Of a DNA stretch of 64,000 nucleotides, positions 1 through 8,638 are shown in pieces. Position 1 is the stretch's first letter. Each line of letters starts with the position of its first letter. Made by a program: the position numbers and the translations under genes. The DNA lies in the NCBI RefSeq assembly GCF_007751715.1, contig NZ_CP036292.1, positions 6,517,339 to 6,581,338 of the forward strand, in the 5' to 3' direction. Source of the DNA: Rosistilla oblonga. GTDB taxonomy: Bacteria; Planctomycetota; Planctomycetia; Pirellulales; Pirellulaceae. Below the pieces are notes generated by a model. It made no database searches and was not told the DNA's origin. It was given only the letters and a program-made list of their open reading frames with translations.

Positions 1-1008
1 GGACCGGAGAAAGGCGCTGGAGCCAAGTTCCTGATCCTCGGCCCCAACGACAAGGAAATCGTTCCCGCCCCGGAAGGCTATTACGTTTTCCGCTCCCAGA
101 CCAACAACGTCTGGGTTGCCATGCGCGGCCTCGATTCCGACCTGAACAAGGCTCGTGCTCTCTGTGAGAAGTTGACGATCTACCCTTACAGCGAACGCGA
201 GAACCCGACGCACTCCGAACACATCCGCCCCGAGGGCAGGCCGTGGACCGGTGAACAACCTCGCGGAATCAAATACTGGGAAATGCTGGCCAAGCTCGTC
301 AACGAAGAGCCCCCGATCGAGCGCGACCGCATCATGCTCGCGACCCTCGTGCCTCTGGGGATCCAGAAAGGCAAAGCGTTCCAGCCCGATGCCCGATTAA
401 AAGAGATCCTCATCGACGCCGCCAACGTGGGCGAACTGATGGCCCGCTGCAACGGTTACGCCAAGCGTTTCCCGGGCTCGAAAGTCTGGCCCGACAAGAA
501 GTGGGAATATTCGCTCTTCCTCAAAGCGGTCAACCAGGAGGTGCCCAACTATACCGAACTGGATGAACGCGCTAGTTGGCTCTACGAAGCCGTCGGCGTT
601 TCCGAAGGCATGATGGGCAAGATCCACGGCGCCGGCCAGGTCTATCTCGAATCGCAAAAAGACGCAAATGGCGAGTGGCTCGATGGCGGCAAAAACTACA
701 CGCTTCATGTTCCCGCCGACGTCCCGGTAAAACAGTTCTGGTCGTTCACCGTCTACGACAATGAAAGCCGTTGCCTGATCGATAGCGGCAGCTACCCAGA
801 CCGTTCATCGCGAAACGACATCGTCACCAATAACGACGGCACCGTCGACCTCTACTTCGGCCCCGAGCCACCTGCGGGCAAACCGGAAAAGAACTGGATC
901 AAAACGCTCCCGGGGAAAGGCTGGTTCACGTACTTCCGCCTCTACGCTCCCACCGAACCCTACTTCGACAAGAGCTGGGTGCTGCCAGATATCAAAGTGA
1001 TGAAATAG
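1..1008 (+). CDS. DUF1254/DUF1214 domain protein, 5' end missing
   Basis: The reading frame is open from the first base of the window, and residues before the first internal ATG (position 121), such as EGYYVFRSQTNNVW, match the usual DUF1254 core. The gene therefore starts upstream of the window. The C-terminal third holds the DUF1214 beta-sandwich with motifs KQFWSFTVYD, DLYFGPEPP and FTYFRLYAP. Family members are secreted or periplasmic proteins of unknown biochemical role, common in planctomycetes and proteobacteria. It ends with TAG at 1006-1008, 137 nt before a co-oriented sulfatase, so the two may be co-transcribed. The family is clear; the function is not known. Confidence 0.85.
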   Translation, partial: GPEKGAGAKFLILGPNDKEIVPAPEGYYVFRSQTNNVWVAMRGLDSDLNKARALCEKLTIYPYSERENPTHSEHIRPEGRPWTGEQPRGIKYWEMLAKLVNEEPPIERDRIMLATLVPLGIQKGKAFQPDARLKEILIDAANVGELMARCNGYAKRFPGSKVWPDKKWEYSLFLKAVNQEVPNYTELDERASWLYEAVGVSEGMMGKIHGAGQVYLESQKDANGEWLDGGKNYTLHVPADVPVKQFWSFTVYDNESRCLIDSGSYPDRSSRNDIVTNNDGTVDLYFGPEPPAGKPEKNWIKTLPGKGWFTYFRLYAPTEPYFDKSWVLPDIKVMK

Positions 1009-1145
1009 TTCGATGGTCAATTGTCCAAAGTAGCGGCATGGCGTTGAGACAAACGGTTAACATCCGACTCTTTTTCCCCATCGACGCCATTGCCACTATC
1101 GAAAACCTAAATCGATTCGCTCCTCAACAGCCCACGAACAATAAA

Positions 1146-3521
1146 ATGAAACGATCTAAACTAAACACGTTCATTCTCGGCATCCTTCTGATAACGTCGC
1201 TGGCGAGCTCCGGAGCGACTGCTCAGGAAGGTCGACCAGGCGTGACCGCGCCTCAACTGAGCCTGCCCTATGCCGAACAAAAATATCGAGGCAACGTCGG
1301 CACGACTTACTTGAATTCCGATGCGGCGCAATTTCCCAAGCAAGTGGCCGCCCCCGAAGACGCACCCAACGTGCTGGTGATCCTGCTTGATGACGTGGGG
1401 TTTGGTCAGTTCTCGGTCTCTGGCGGCGGCGTCCCGGCGCCAAACATGGAGTCGCTGGCAAAGCAGGGTGTTTTCTTCAATCGCTTTCATACCACAGCGG
1501 TCTGTTCCTCGACGCGTGCAGCCCTATTAACCGGTCGGAACCATCACGTCGCAGGCTCCGGCAACATCACCGAGGTGGCGACCGGCTTTGACGGCTATAC
1601 CGGGATCATCCCCAAAGACACCGCGACCTTCGCCGAGATTATGCGGTTGAACGGTTACATCACTTCGTGGATTGGAAAAAACCACAATACCCCCACCTAC
1701 GAAACCAGCGCGATGGGCCCGTTCGATCACTGGCCGAACAATCTGGGGTTCGATTACTTCTATGGCTTCATGGCGGGCGACAGCAACCAGATGAGACCGA
1801 ATCTGTATGAGAACCAAACCCCGCTGCCACAGCAAACCGCCGACGATTATTACTTGAGCGTCGATTTGGCGGACCATTCGATCGAGTGGCTGCAACAGGC
1901 CGAGGCGATCCAACCGGACAAGCCATGGATGATGTATCTGGCGCCCGCAGCCACCCACGCACCTCACCAGGCGCCAAAGGAACTGATCGAGGAATTCAAA
2001 GGCAAATTCGATGGCGGTTGGGATAAGTATCGCGAAGACGTTCTCGCCCGCCAGATCGCCCAGGGGATTGTTCCCGAGGGGACCAAGCTGACCAAGCGCC
2101 ACGACAGTCTACCCGCTTGGGATAGCCTTTCGGCAGATGAGAAAAAACTCTCGGCACGAATGATGGAGGTTTTTGCTGCCTATGGCAAACATGTCGACAA
2201 GGAGGTCGGGCGCGTGCTGGACTATGTAAAGACAATGCCCGATTCGGACAACACGCTGATCTTTTACATCATCGGTGACAACGGAGCCTCTTCCGAAGGT
2301 GGGATCCCCGGCACCTTGAACGAAAATGCCTTCTTCAACGGCGTGCAGATGCAAACCGAAGAAATGATGCCTTTCATCGACGAGATCGGCACCATGAAAC
2401 ATTTCAACCATTTCCCCGCTGCATGGGCACATGCCGTCTGCACACCGTTCCAGTGGGTCAAGCAGGTCGCAAGTCATCTTGGCGGCACCCGGAACGCGAT
2501 GTTGGTGAGCTGGCCTGCCAAATATAAAAACGGTGGTGAAGTCCGCAGTCAGTTCACTCACGTGATCGACGTCGCCGCGACGATCCTCGACGCCGCTGGG
2601 ATCGAGGAACCACGCAGCGTGAATGGCACCGCTCAGAAGCCAATCGAAGGACGCAGCTTCCTCAGTGTTCTCGAGGACGAGGATGCCGAAGAAATTCGCA
2701 CCAGCCAGTACTTCGAAATGTTCGTTAACCGAGGCATCTACAAAGATGGCTGGTGGGCCGGATCGTTGTCCTTCGTGCCATGGAATCCCAACCGAGGCGA
2801 ATTCGATCCGCTGAGCGCTCCGTGGGAACTATACAAGTTGGACGAAGACTTCTCACAATCGAATGACCTCGCCGACGAAAATCCGAAGCAACTCGATGAG
2901 ATGGTGAAGCTCTGGTGGGCTACCGCCGCCAAACAACAGGTTCTTCCTCTCGACTGGCGCGGTTCGGAGCGATTTAGCGCGGAACTGATGGGCAAGCCCA
3001 ATCTCGCTGCAGGTCGGTCAGAGTATGTCTATCCGGTTCCCGTCGTCGGTCTGCCCGAAGCATCAGCCCCCGACCTGAAAAGTAAATCTTTCACCATCAC
3101 CGCCGAGGTTGAGATCGACGACGATGCCAACGGCATGATCTTTACTCAAGGTGGCAATACCGGCGGCTGGGGATTCTACTTACTCGACGGCAAATTCGTG
3201 GCGACTCATAACTTTCTTGATGTCGCTCGCTACTCCGTTTCTAGTGATGAAGCGATCGCCGCGGGCGAGCACACACTGAAGGTCGAGTTCGATTACGACG
3301 GAAAGAAGGGAGAGGTCGGCAAAGGAGGAAGCCTATCGCTATACGTCGACGGGCAAAAAGTTGGCGATGGCAAAGTCGATAAAACTTCGCCGATGAAATA
3401 TTCGCTCTCCGAGAACCAGGACATCGGGACGGATACCGGCACGCCAGTGACCTACGACTACCGCGAGCCATTCGATTTCCAAGGCACTCTTGGCAAAGTT
3501 GTTGTGTCGTTGAAGCCGTAG
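1146..3521 (+). CDS. secreted arylsulfatase (S1 family) with C-terminal beta-sandwich
   Basis: Predicted 791-aa sulfate-ester hydrolase. The ATG at 1146 is chosen because it opens a clear signal peptide (MKRSKLNTFILGILLITSLA, cleaved near ATAQ); an upstream in-frame ATG at 1038 would add 36 unrelated residues. The catalytic domain shows the metal-binding Asp pair D82-D83 in LLDDVGFG, the formylglycine motif CSSTR at residues 120-124 followed by AALLTGRNHH, and the second metal site GDNGA at 377-381. The third position of the motif is Ser rather than the usual Pro or Ala. The long form and the NHH after the motif resemble the Pseudomonas arylsulfatase group. The last ~200 residues look like a LamG/concanavalin-type beta-sandwich (GGWGFYLLDGKFVATHNF), possibly carbohydrate binding. 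Planctomycetes carry many such enzymes for marine sulfated polysaccharides. Substrate is not predictable from sequence. Confidence 0.93.
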   Translation: MKRSKLNTFILGILLITSLASSGATAQEGRPGVTAPQLSLPYAEQKYRGNVGTTYLNSDAAQFPKQVAAPEDAPNVLVILLDDVGFGQFSVSGGGVPAPNMESLAKQGVFFNRFHTTAVCSSTRAALLTGRNHHVAGSGNITEVATGFDGYTGIIPKDTATFAEIMRLNGYITSWIGKNHNTPTYETSAMGPFDHWPNNLGFDYFYGFMAGDSNQMRPNLYENQTPLPQQTADDYYLSVDLADHSIEWLQQAEAIQPDKPWMMYLAPAATHAPHQAPKELIEEFKGKFDGGWDKYREDVLARQIAQGIVPEGTKLTKRHDSLPAWDSLSADEKKLSARMMEVFAAYGKHVDKEVGRVLDYVKTMPDSDNTLIFYIIGDNGASSEGGIPGTLNENAFFNGVQMQTEEMMPFIDEIGTMKHFNHFPAAWAHAVCTPFQWVKQVASHLGGTRNAMLVSWPAKYKNGGEVRSQFTHVIDVAATILDAAGIEEPRSVNGTAQKPIEGRSFLSVLEDEDAEEIRTSQYFEMFVNRGIYKDGWWAGSLSFVPWNPNRGEFDPLSAPWELYKLDEDFSQSNDLADENPKQLDEMVKLWWATAAKQQVLPLDWRGSERFSAELMGKPNLAAGRSEYVYPVPVVGLPEASAPDLKSKSFTITAEVEIDDDANGMIFTQGGNTGGWGFYLLDGKFVATHNFLDVARYSVSSDEAIAAGEHTLKVEFDYDGKKGEVGKGGSLSLYVDGQKVGDGKVDKTSPMKYSLSENQDIGTDTGTPVTYDYREPFDFQGTLGKVVVSLKP

Positions 3522-3632
3522 GTTTCTTCGATCGACTTCAACCAAAGAAAACACGCATAGCGTTCAAGGTCTCTTGTCTCCCGACATGCCGCCAGCCGCG
3601 ACGATCAATCCCCATGGGATATAAGAAGATAG

Positions 3633-3665
3633 CCGGAGGTCGTCCGCGCAGTGGCGCACCTCCGG
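3633..3665. repeat. inverted repeat, REP-like
   Basis: Arms CCGGAGGT (3633-3640) and ACCTCCGG (3658-3665) are perfect reverse complements around a 17-nt loop. Located about 110 nt after the sulfatase stop. Looks like an intergenic palindrome rather than a classical terminator because no T-run follows. Confidence 0.55.
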
Positions 3666-3754
3666 AATGCGTCCCCCGGCGAGCGGTGCTCCCGGAGTGA
3701 TCGCAGATCGATCTGCGCCCCGGTTTGGGACGCGGATTTGATGAGCATTGGCAA

Positions 3755-3785
3755 CCGGTGGTGTTCGCTGCGCTCAAACCACCGG
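3755..3785. repeat. inverted repeat, REP-like
   Basis: Arms CCGGTGGT (3755-3762) and ACCACCGG (3778-3785) flank a loop containing TTCGCTGCGCTCAA. It sits 90 nt after a similar palindrome, suggesting a cluster of intergenic repeats. Its presence argues against a dnaE2 start upstream of 3968. Confidence 0.55.
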
Positions 3786-3967
3786 CTAGCTTCTATGATC
3801 CCTGTCTGGATCGATGCCGGAGTCGGCGGCATCGCGACTTGAACCGCGCGGCGTTGGCAGGGCGAGAGGGTTGCCGTACGCTGAACTTGGGATTCGGAAA
3901 TACTGGCAACGCTAGAGGCTTCGAATACAAACCGTTGCTCTTGTGTTACTCCGCCGCGACTGGATCG

Positions 3968-6900
3968 ATGCGTTACGCCGAACTTCACTGCAAATCGAAC
4001 TTCTCCTTCCTCGAAGGAGCTTCGCATCCGGCGGAATTGGCCGAGCAGGCGCATCGACTGGGCTACCACGCGCTGGCGGTGACCGACCGCAATTCTTTGG
4101 CCGGAGTGGTCCGAGCGCACACGGCGGCCAAAGATGTCGGCCTGAAGCTGTTGATCGGTGCTGAACTTCATTTCACCGATGCGACGCCGGTTGTCGTCTG
4201 GGCCACCGATCGAGCGAGCTATGGGCGGCTGTGCCAGCTGTTGAGCGCCGGCCGCTTGCGGGCTGAAAAAGGTCAGTGCGAACTGCATTGGCAAGACCTT
4301 GTCGATCATCACCAGGGGCTGCTGGCCGGAGCAACTGTTCCGTCGCCGTCGGATCGCGCGACGGCAGAGGCCGGGCCGCCGCAAGAGGCCGACCTGCGAC
4401 AGACGCTGGGCCGGTTTGCCGATCTATTTGGCGACCGCGGATATTTGTTGTGCTCGCTGCAGCGAGGCGTCGACGATCGCGAGCAGCTTGCCCGGACGAT
4501 GCAGCTGGCCCAGCAAGCGTCGCTGCCGCTGGTCGCCGCCGGCGACGTTCACTATCACTCGACCCAGCGGATGTTGGTTCACGATCTCGTCACCGCAATC
4601 CGGCTGGGGACGACGATCGATTCGATTCAAGAGGCGCGGTTTGCCAACAGCCAACGCCATCTGCGATCGCTCGACGAAATCGCCGAGGTCTTCGGCGACC
4701 ATGCGGAACTGTTCGAACGAAGTTGCGAAATCGCCGACCGCTGCAACTTTCGGCTCGACGAACTGCGTTATGAATACCCCAAAGAAGACCTCGCCCCCGA
4801 CGGCGTTGCGGCGATCGACTACTTGAAACGCCTGGTCTGGCACGGCGCCAAACAGCGTTACCCCGACGGCGTTCCGCAGCGGTTGATCGAGATGCTGCGA
4901 CACGAGACGCAATTGATCGAGGAACTTCATTACGAAGCCTACTTCTTGACCGTCTGGGATGCGGTCCGGTTCGCTCGCAGCCGCGGGATCCTCTGCCAAG
5001 GCCGAGGTTCGGCGGCCAACTCCGCTGTCTGTTATTGTCTGGGCGTGACGTCGATCAATCCGGCGGAAATGGATCTGTTGTTCGAGCGATTCATCAGCCG
5101 CGAGCGGGCCGAAGCTCCCGATATCGACATCGATTTCGAGCACCAACGCCGCGAGGAGGTGCTGCAGTATCTGTACGAAAAATACGGGCGTGATCGCTGC
5201 GGAATGACCGCGACGGTGACGTCGTATCGTACCAAGAGTGCGATTCGCGAAGTCGGCAAAGCGTTGGGCGTGTCGTTGGATTGCATCGATGCGTTGGCCA
5301 AAGTGGCCGAACGCTACGGACAAGACGACTTCCCCGACCTGGCGGAAAAAGCGGGCTTGCCGCTGGGCAGCGAGGTCGGCCAGCGGTTCCTGCATCTTGT
5401 CGAATCGCTGCGTGGGTTTCCGCGGCATCTGTCGCAGCACGTCGGTGGAATGGTGATGACACAGGGGTTGTTGTCGGAGCTGTGCCCGATCGAAAACGCG
5501 GCGATGGAAGGCCGCACGGTGATCCAATGGGACAAAGATGACCTGGACGAATTGGGGATCTTGAAAGTCGATTGCCTTTCGCTGGGGATGCTTTCGGCGA
5601 TCCATCGATGCTTCGACATGGTTGAAAAACACTCTGGCCGCGCGCTCACTTTGGCAACGATCCCGCCGGATGATCGCGCGACGTATGACATGATCTGCGC
5701 CGCCGATACGGTCGGCGTTTTCCAGATCGAAAGTCGTGCTCAGATGAGCATGCTGCCGCGGCTGCGTCCGCGCTGTTATTACGATCTGGTGATCGAAGTT
5801 GCGATCGTCCGTCCGGGTCCGATCCAGGGGAACATGGTCCATCCCTATCTGCAAGCCAGGCAGAATCCGTCGCAGGTAAAATATCCCAGCGAAGCGATCC
5901 GAGGTGTGCTGGAGAAGACGCTGGGAGTGCCCATTTTTCAAGAGCAAGCGATGAAGCTGGCCGTTGTCGCGGCTGGGTTCACGCCGGGGGAAGCCGATCA
6001 ATTGCGGCGTGCCATGGCAGCTTGGCGACGGCCGGGAGTGATCGATCAATTCCGCAAAAAGCTGCTCGAAGGGATGCAGGCCAACGGCTTCGGTGGCGAG
6101 TTTGCCGAGCACGTCTTCACGCAGATCCGTGGCTTCGGCGAATATGGCTTTCCCGAATCGCACGCCGCCAGTTTTGCTCTGCTCGTCTACGCGTCGGCTT
6201 ATCTGAAGTGTCACTACCCAGCCGCCTATTGTGCTTCGCTGTTGAACAGCCAGCCGATGGGGTTCTATTCGGCGGCGCAGTTGGTCCGCGACGCGCAACA
6301 GCACGGCGTGCAAGTGCTTCCGCCCGATGTGAACGACAGCGACTGGGACTGCACGCTGCAGCCGATCGATCCAGCGGCCGGCGGCAGCAGCACGACGACA
6401 CGTTCGCTCGCCGTGCGGCTTGGCTTGCGATTGGTTCGCGGTTTGGCGGAGTCGACGGCGCAACAGGTCGTCGACGCTCGCAACGCATCGGGGCGATTCA
6501 CCGGACTGGCCGACCTGACGCGGCGCGCGGGGCTCAGCAGTGCGCAAACATCGCAACTGGCCGACGCCGACGCGCTGCGGTCGATGTCTCCCAACCGCCG
6601 AGCTGCGATCTGGGAATCGTTGGCTCAAGACGACCATCCCGAACGGACGCCGCTGTTCGCCGAAAACGAATCGGGAGACGACGACGAGGTTCCAACAAGC
6701 TTGGGATCACTATCGTCGATGCAAGAGGTGCATGCGGATTACAGCACGCTTGGGCTGAGTCTGCGAGCCCATCCGATCTCGTTTTACCGCGAGCATCTGA
6801 ACGAACTGCAAGTCTCTCGAGCCGACCAGTTGCCACCGATGCGCGACGGCCAGCATGTCCGCGTCGCCGGGCTGGTCGTGCTGCGGCAGCGGCCGGGGAC

Positions 6901-7132
6901 CGCCAAAGGAATCACCTTTGTCACGCTGGAGGATGAAACCGGAGCGATGAATCTGGTCCTGTTCCCGAAGGTTTGGCAGCAGTTCTTTACGATCGCACGG
7001 ACCAGCAACTTCTGGCTGGTCCACGGTAAACTGGAGAATCGCAAAGGAGTGATCCACGTGATCGTCGGCCGACTGGAAGATCTGTCCGAACAATTCGACA
7101 GCGTCGACATCAAGTCCCGCGACTTCCACTGA
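3968..7132 (+). CDS. dnaE2: error-prone DNA polymerase III alpha subunit DnaE2
   Basis: 1054-aa C-family DNA polymerase of the DnaE2/ImuC type, used in SOS-linked translesion synthesis. It begins MRYAELHCKSNFSFLEGASH, the standard DnaE2 opening, which fixes the ATG at 3968. Order: PHP domain (~1-280), palm with the acidic triad D385/D387/D389 in PDIDIDFEH, FIES-like region (VFQIESRAQMSMLPRLRP), fingers, helix-hairpin-helix region (~830-900, LADLTRRAGLSS), and C-terminal OB fold (VRVAGLVVLRQRPGTAKG, then TLEDETGAMNLVLFP). Length matches the family (~1000-1100 aa). The usual partners imuA and imuB are not adjacent: upstream is a repeat-bearing gap and downstream a convergent DUF1501 gene. No recognisable SOS box was seen in the 400 nt upstream. 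Confidence 0.95.
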   Translation: MRYAELHCKSNFSFLEGASHPAELAEQAHRLGYHALAVTDRNSLAGVVRAHTAAKDVGLKLLIGAELHFTDATPVVVWATDRASYGRLCQLLSAGRLRAEKGQCELHWQDLVDHHQGLLAGATVPSPSDRATAEAGPPQEADLRQTLGRFADLFGDRGYLLCSLQRGVDDREQLARTMQLAQQASLPLVAAGDVHYHSTQRMLVHDLVTAIRLGTTIDSIQEARFANSQRHLRSLDEIAEVFGDHAELFERSCEIADRCNFRLDELRYEYPKEDLAPDGVAAIDYLKRLVWHGAKQRYPDGVPQRLIEMLRHETQLIEELHYEAYFLTVWDAVRFARSRGILCQGRGSAANSAVCYCLGVTSINPAEMDLLFERFISRERAEAPDIDIDFEHQRREEVLQYLYEKYGRDRCGMTATVTSYRTKSAIREVGKALGVSLDCIDALAKVAERYGQDDFPDLAEKAGLPLGSEVGQRFLHLVESLRGFPRHLSQHVGGMVMTQGLLSELCPIENAAMEGRTVIQWDKDDLDELGILKVDCLSLGMLSAIHRCFDMVEKHSGRALTLATIPPDDRATYDMICAADTVGVFQIESRAQMSMLPRLRPRCYYDLVIEVAIVRPGPIQGNMVHPYLQARQNPSQVKYPSEAIRGVLEKTLGVPIFQEQAMKLAVVAAGFTPGEADQLRRAMAAWRRPGVIDQFRKKLLEGMQANGFGGEFAEHVFTQIRGFGEYGFPESHAASFALLVYASAYLKCHYPAAYCASLLNSQPMGFYSAAQLVRDAQQHGVQVLPPDVNDSDWDCTLQPIDPAAGGSSTTTRSLAVRLGLRLVRGLAESTAQQVVDARNASGRFTGLADLTRRAGLSSAQTSQLADADALRSMSPNRRAAIWESLAQDDHPERTPLFAENESGDDDEVPTSLGSLSSMQEVHADYSTLGLSLRAHPISFYREHLNELQVSRADQLPPMRDGQHVRVAGLVVLRQRPGTAKGITFVTLEDETGAMNLVLFPKVWQQFFTIARTSNFWLVHGKLENRKGVIHVIVGRLEDLSEQFDSVDIKSRDFH

Positions 7133-7238
7133 TGCTTCCATCGCCACGTCACATCAACCGCAACGAACATCACCCGACGATTTGTTCCGGCAAACGCCGT
7201 GATGAGTGCCGGACCGCTCGATCAGATGAACTCACCGA

Positions 7239-8633
7239 TCAGGCGATGATCTCTTGGACGATGCGGCCGTGGACGTCGGTCAGGCGGTAGTCGCGGCCGG
7301 CGTAACGGTAGGTCAGCCGCTCGTGATCGAGTCCCAGCAGATGCAGAACGGTGGCGTGCATGTCGTGGACGTGCATCTTGTCTTGAACCGCCTTGAATCC
7401 AAAATCGTCGGTCTCGCCGTAGGTCATCCCGCCGCGGACGCCGCCGCCAGCCATCCACATCGTGAAGCCGTGGTGATTGTGATCGCGGCCGTTGCCGTTC
7501 TCGGACGTCGGTGTCCGGCCAAATTCGCCGCCCCAAATCACCAGCGTGTCCTCCAGCAAGCCGCGCTGCTTCAGATCGCCCAGCAGCGCCGCTGTCGGTT
7601 GGTCGATGTTCTTGGCCAGCTTTTTGACGCTCGTGTCGTGCTTGGAGTGCGTGTCCCAAGGCTGACCGTTGCCGTAATACAGTTGCACAAAACGGACGCC
7701 TCGTTCGACCAAGCGGCGAGCCAACAGGCAGCCGTTGGCAAAGTGACCGGAGCCATAGTTTTCGCGGGTCGTTTTTGATTCCTGGTTCAGATCGAAGGCG
7801 TCGTTGGCTTGAGTCTGCATCCGATACGCAGTCTCCATCGATTGCATCCGCGCATCCAAAGCCGGGTCGCTGCCACGCATCTCGCGATGGGCCGTGTTGA
7901 GCTTTTGCATCAGGTCCAACTGCCGCCGCTGCGCCTGCCGATCCCATTGCTCGTTCCGCAGATAGGGGACCATCTTGGCGGGATCGAGATTGGAGTGATT
8001 GATATAGGTTCCTTGGTGAGCCGATGGCAGGAAGGCGCTGTTCCAAAGGATCGAGAACCGCACCGGTCGCCCCGGACACAAGACGACGTACCCGGGCAGG
8101 TTTTGGTTCTCGGTCCCCAGACCGTACAGGAACCAAGCGCCCATGCTGGGGCGGGTCGGCAGAATCGTGCCGTTGTTCATCTGCAGCAGCGCTGGGCCGT
8201 GGTTCGGATTGTCGGCGTGCATCGATCGCAACACACAGATGTCGTCGATATGTTTGCTCAAATGCGGCAACAGGTCGCTGACCGGAACGCCACTGTTGCC
8301 CGCTGGCTTGAATTTGGCTGGCGATGCCAGCAGGTTGCCGGTCTTCCGCTCGGTAACCAGATCCGCCTCTGCCGGCCGCTGCCCCGCAAACTTGTTCAGC
8401 ATCGGCTTGGGGTCGAACAGATCGCACTGAAACGGACCGCCGTTCATAAACAGATGGATCACCCGTTTCGCTTTGGGCGGATTGTGCAACACGCGGCCTG
8501 CGGAAGAAGTCGCCGCCGCGGCGGGCTGAGCGAGCATCGAGGCTGCGCCCAGCATGCCCATGCCGCCACCAAGCGTCTGCAACAGGTTGCGGCGATCGAT
8601 CGAAGTGGCTTCGGAGTTCGATGGAGGTAGCAT
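7239..8633 (-). CDS. DUF1501 family Tat-exported protein
   Basis: 464 aa. DUF1501 proteins belong to the alkaline phosphatase/sulfatase superfamily fold and are massively expanded in planctomycetes; their substrate is unknown. The N-terminus carries a twin-arginine signal (DRRNLLQTLGGGMGMLGAAS). Conserved blocks include [46 protein letters not shown] and VHDMHATVLHLLGLDHERL, with His/Asp residues likely to bind metal. It starts 5 nt after the stop of the DUF1549/DUF1553 cytochrome-like gene, so the two are almost certainly co-transcribed and act together. It is a paralogue of the gene at 27730-29124. Confidence 0.93.
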   Translation of the reverse strand: MLPPSNSEATSIDRRNLLQTLGGGMGMLGAASMLAQPAAAATSSAGRVLHNPPKAKRVIHLFMNGGPFQCDLFDPKPMLNKFAGQRPAEADLVTERKTGNLLASPAKFKPAGNSGVPVSDLLPHLSKHIDDICVLRSMHADNPNHGPALLQMNNGTILPTRPSMGAWFLYGLGTENQNLPGYVVLCPGRPVRFSILWNSAFLPSAHQGTYINHSNLDPAKMVPYLRNEQWDRQAQRRQLDLMQKLNTAHREMRGSDPALDARMQSMETAYRMQTQANDAFDLNQESKTTRENYGSGHFANGCLLARRLVERGVRFVQLYYGNGQPWDTHSKHDTSVKKLAKNIDQPTAALLGDLKQRGLLEDTLVIWGGEFGRTPTSENGNGRDHNHHGFTMWMAGGGVRGGMTYGETDDFGFKAVQDKMHVHDMHATVLHLLGLDHERLTYRYAGRDYRLTDVHGRIVQEIIA

Positions 8634-8638
8634 GTTGG

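Larger units (their letters stand above)
3522..3967. other. intergenic gap with two palindromic repeats, no gene
   Basis: 446 nt between the sulfatase and dnaE2. An open frame in phase with dnaE2 extends back to 3725, but its translation is not polymerase-like and crosses a palindrome, so it is treated as non-coding. Apart from the two inverted repeats listed separately no RNA gene or terminator was recognised. Confidence 0.6.

Noticed and set aside
3725-3967. N-terminal extension of dnaE2 by 81 codons
   Set aside because: The added sequence is not conserved polymerase sequence and spans a palindromic repeat.
3850-3967. possible LexA operator upstream of dnaE2
   Set aside because: No convincing GAAC-N4-GTTC or other symmetric SOS box could be found.
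4424-6637. 737-codon minus-strand open frame
   Set aside because: Antisense to dnaE2 and without any recognisable domain or start site.
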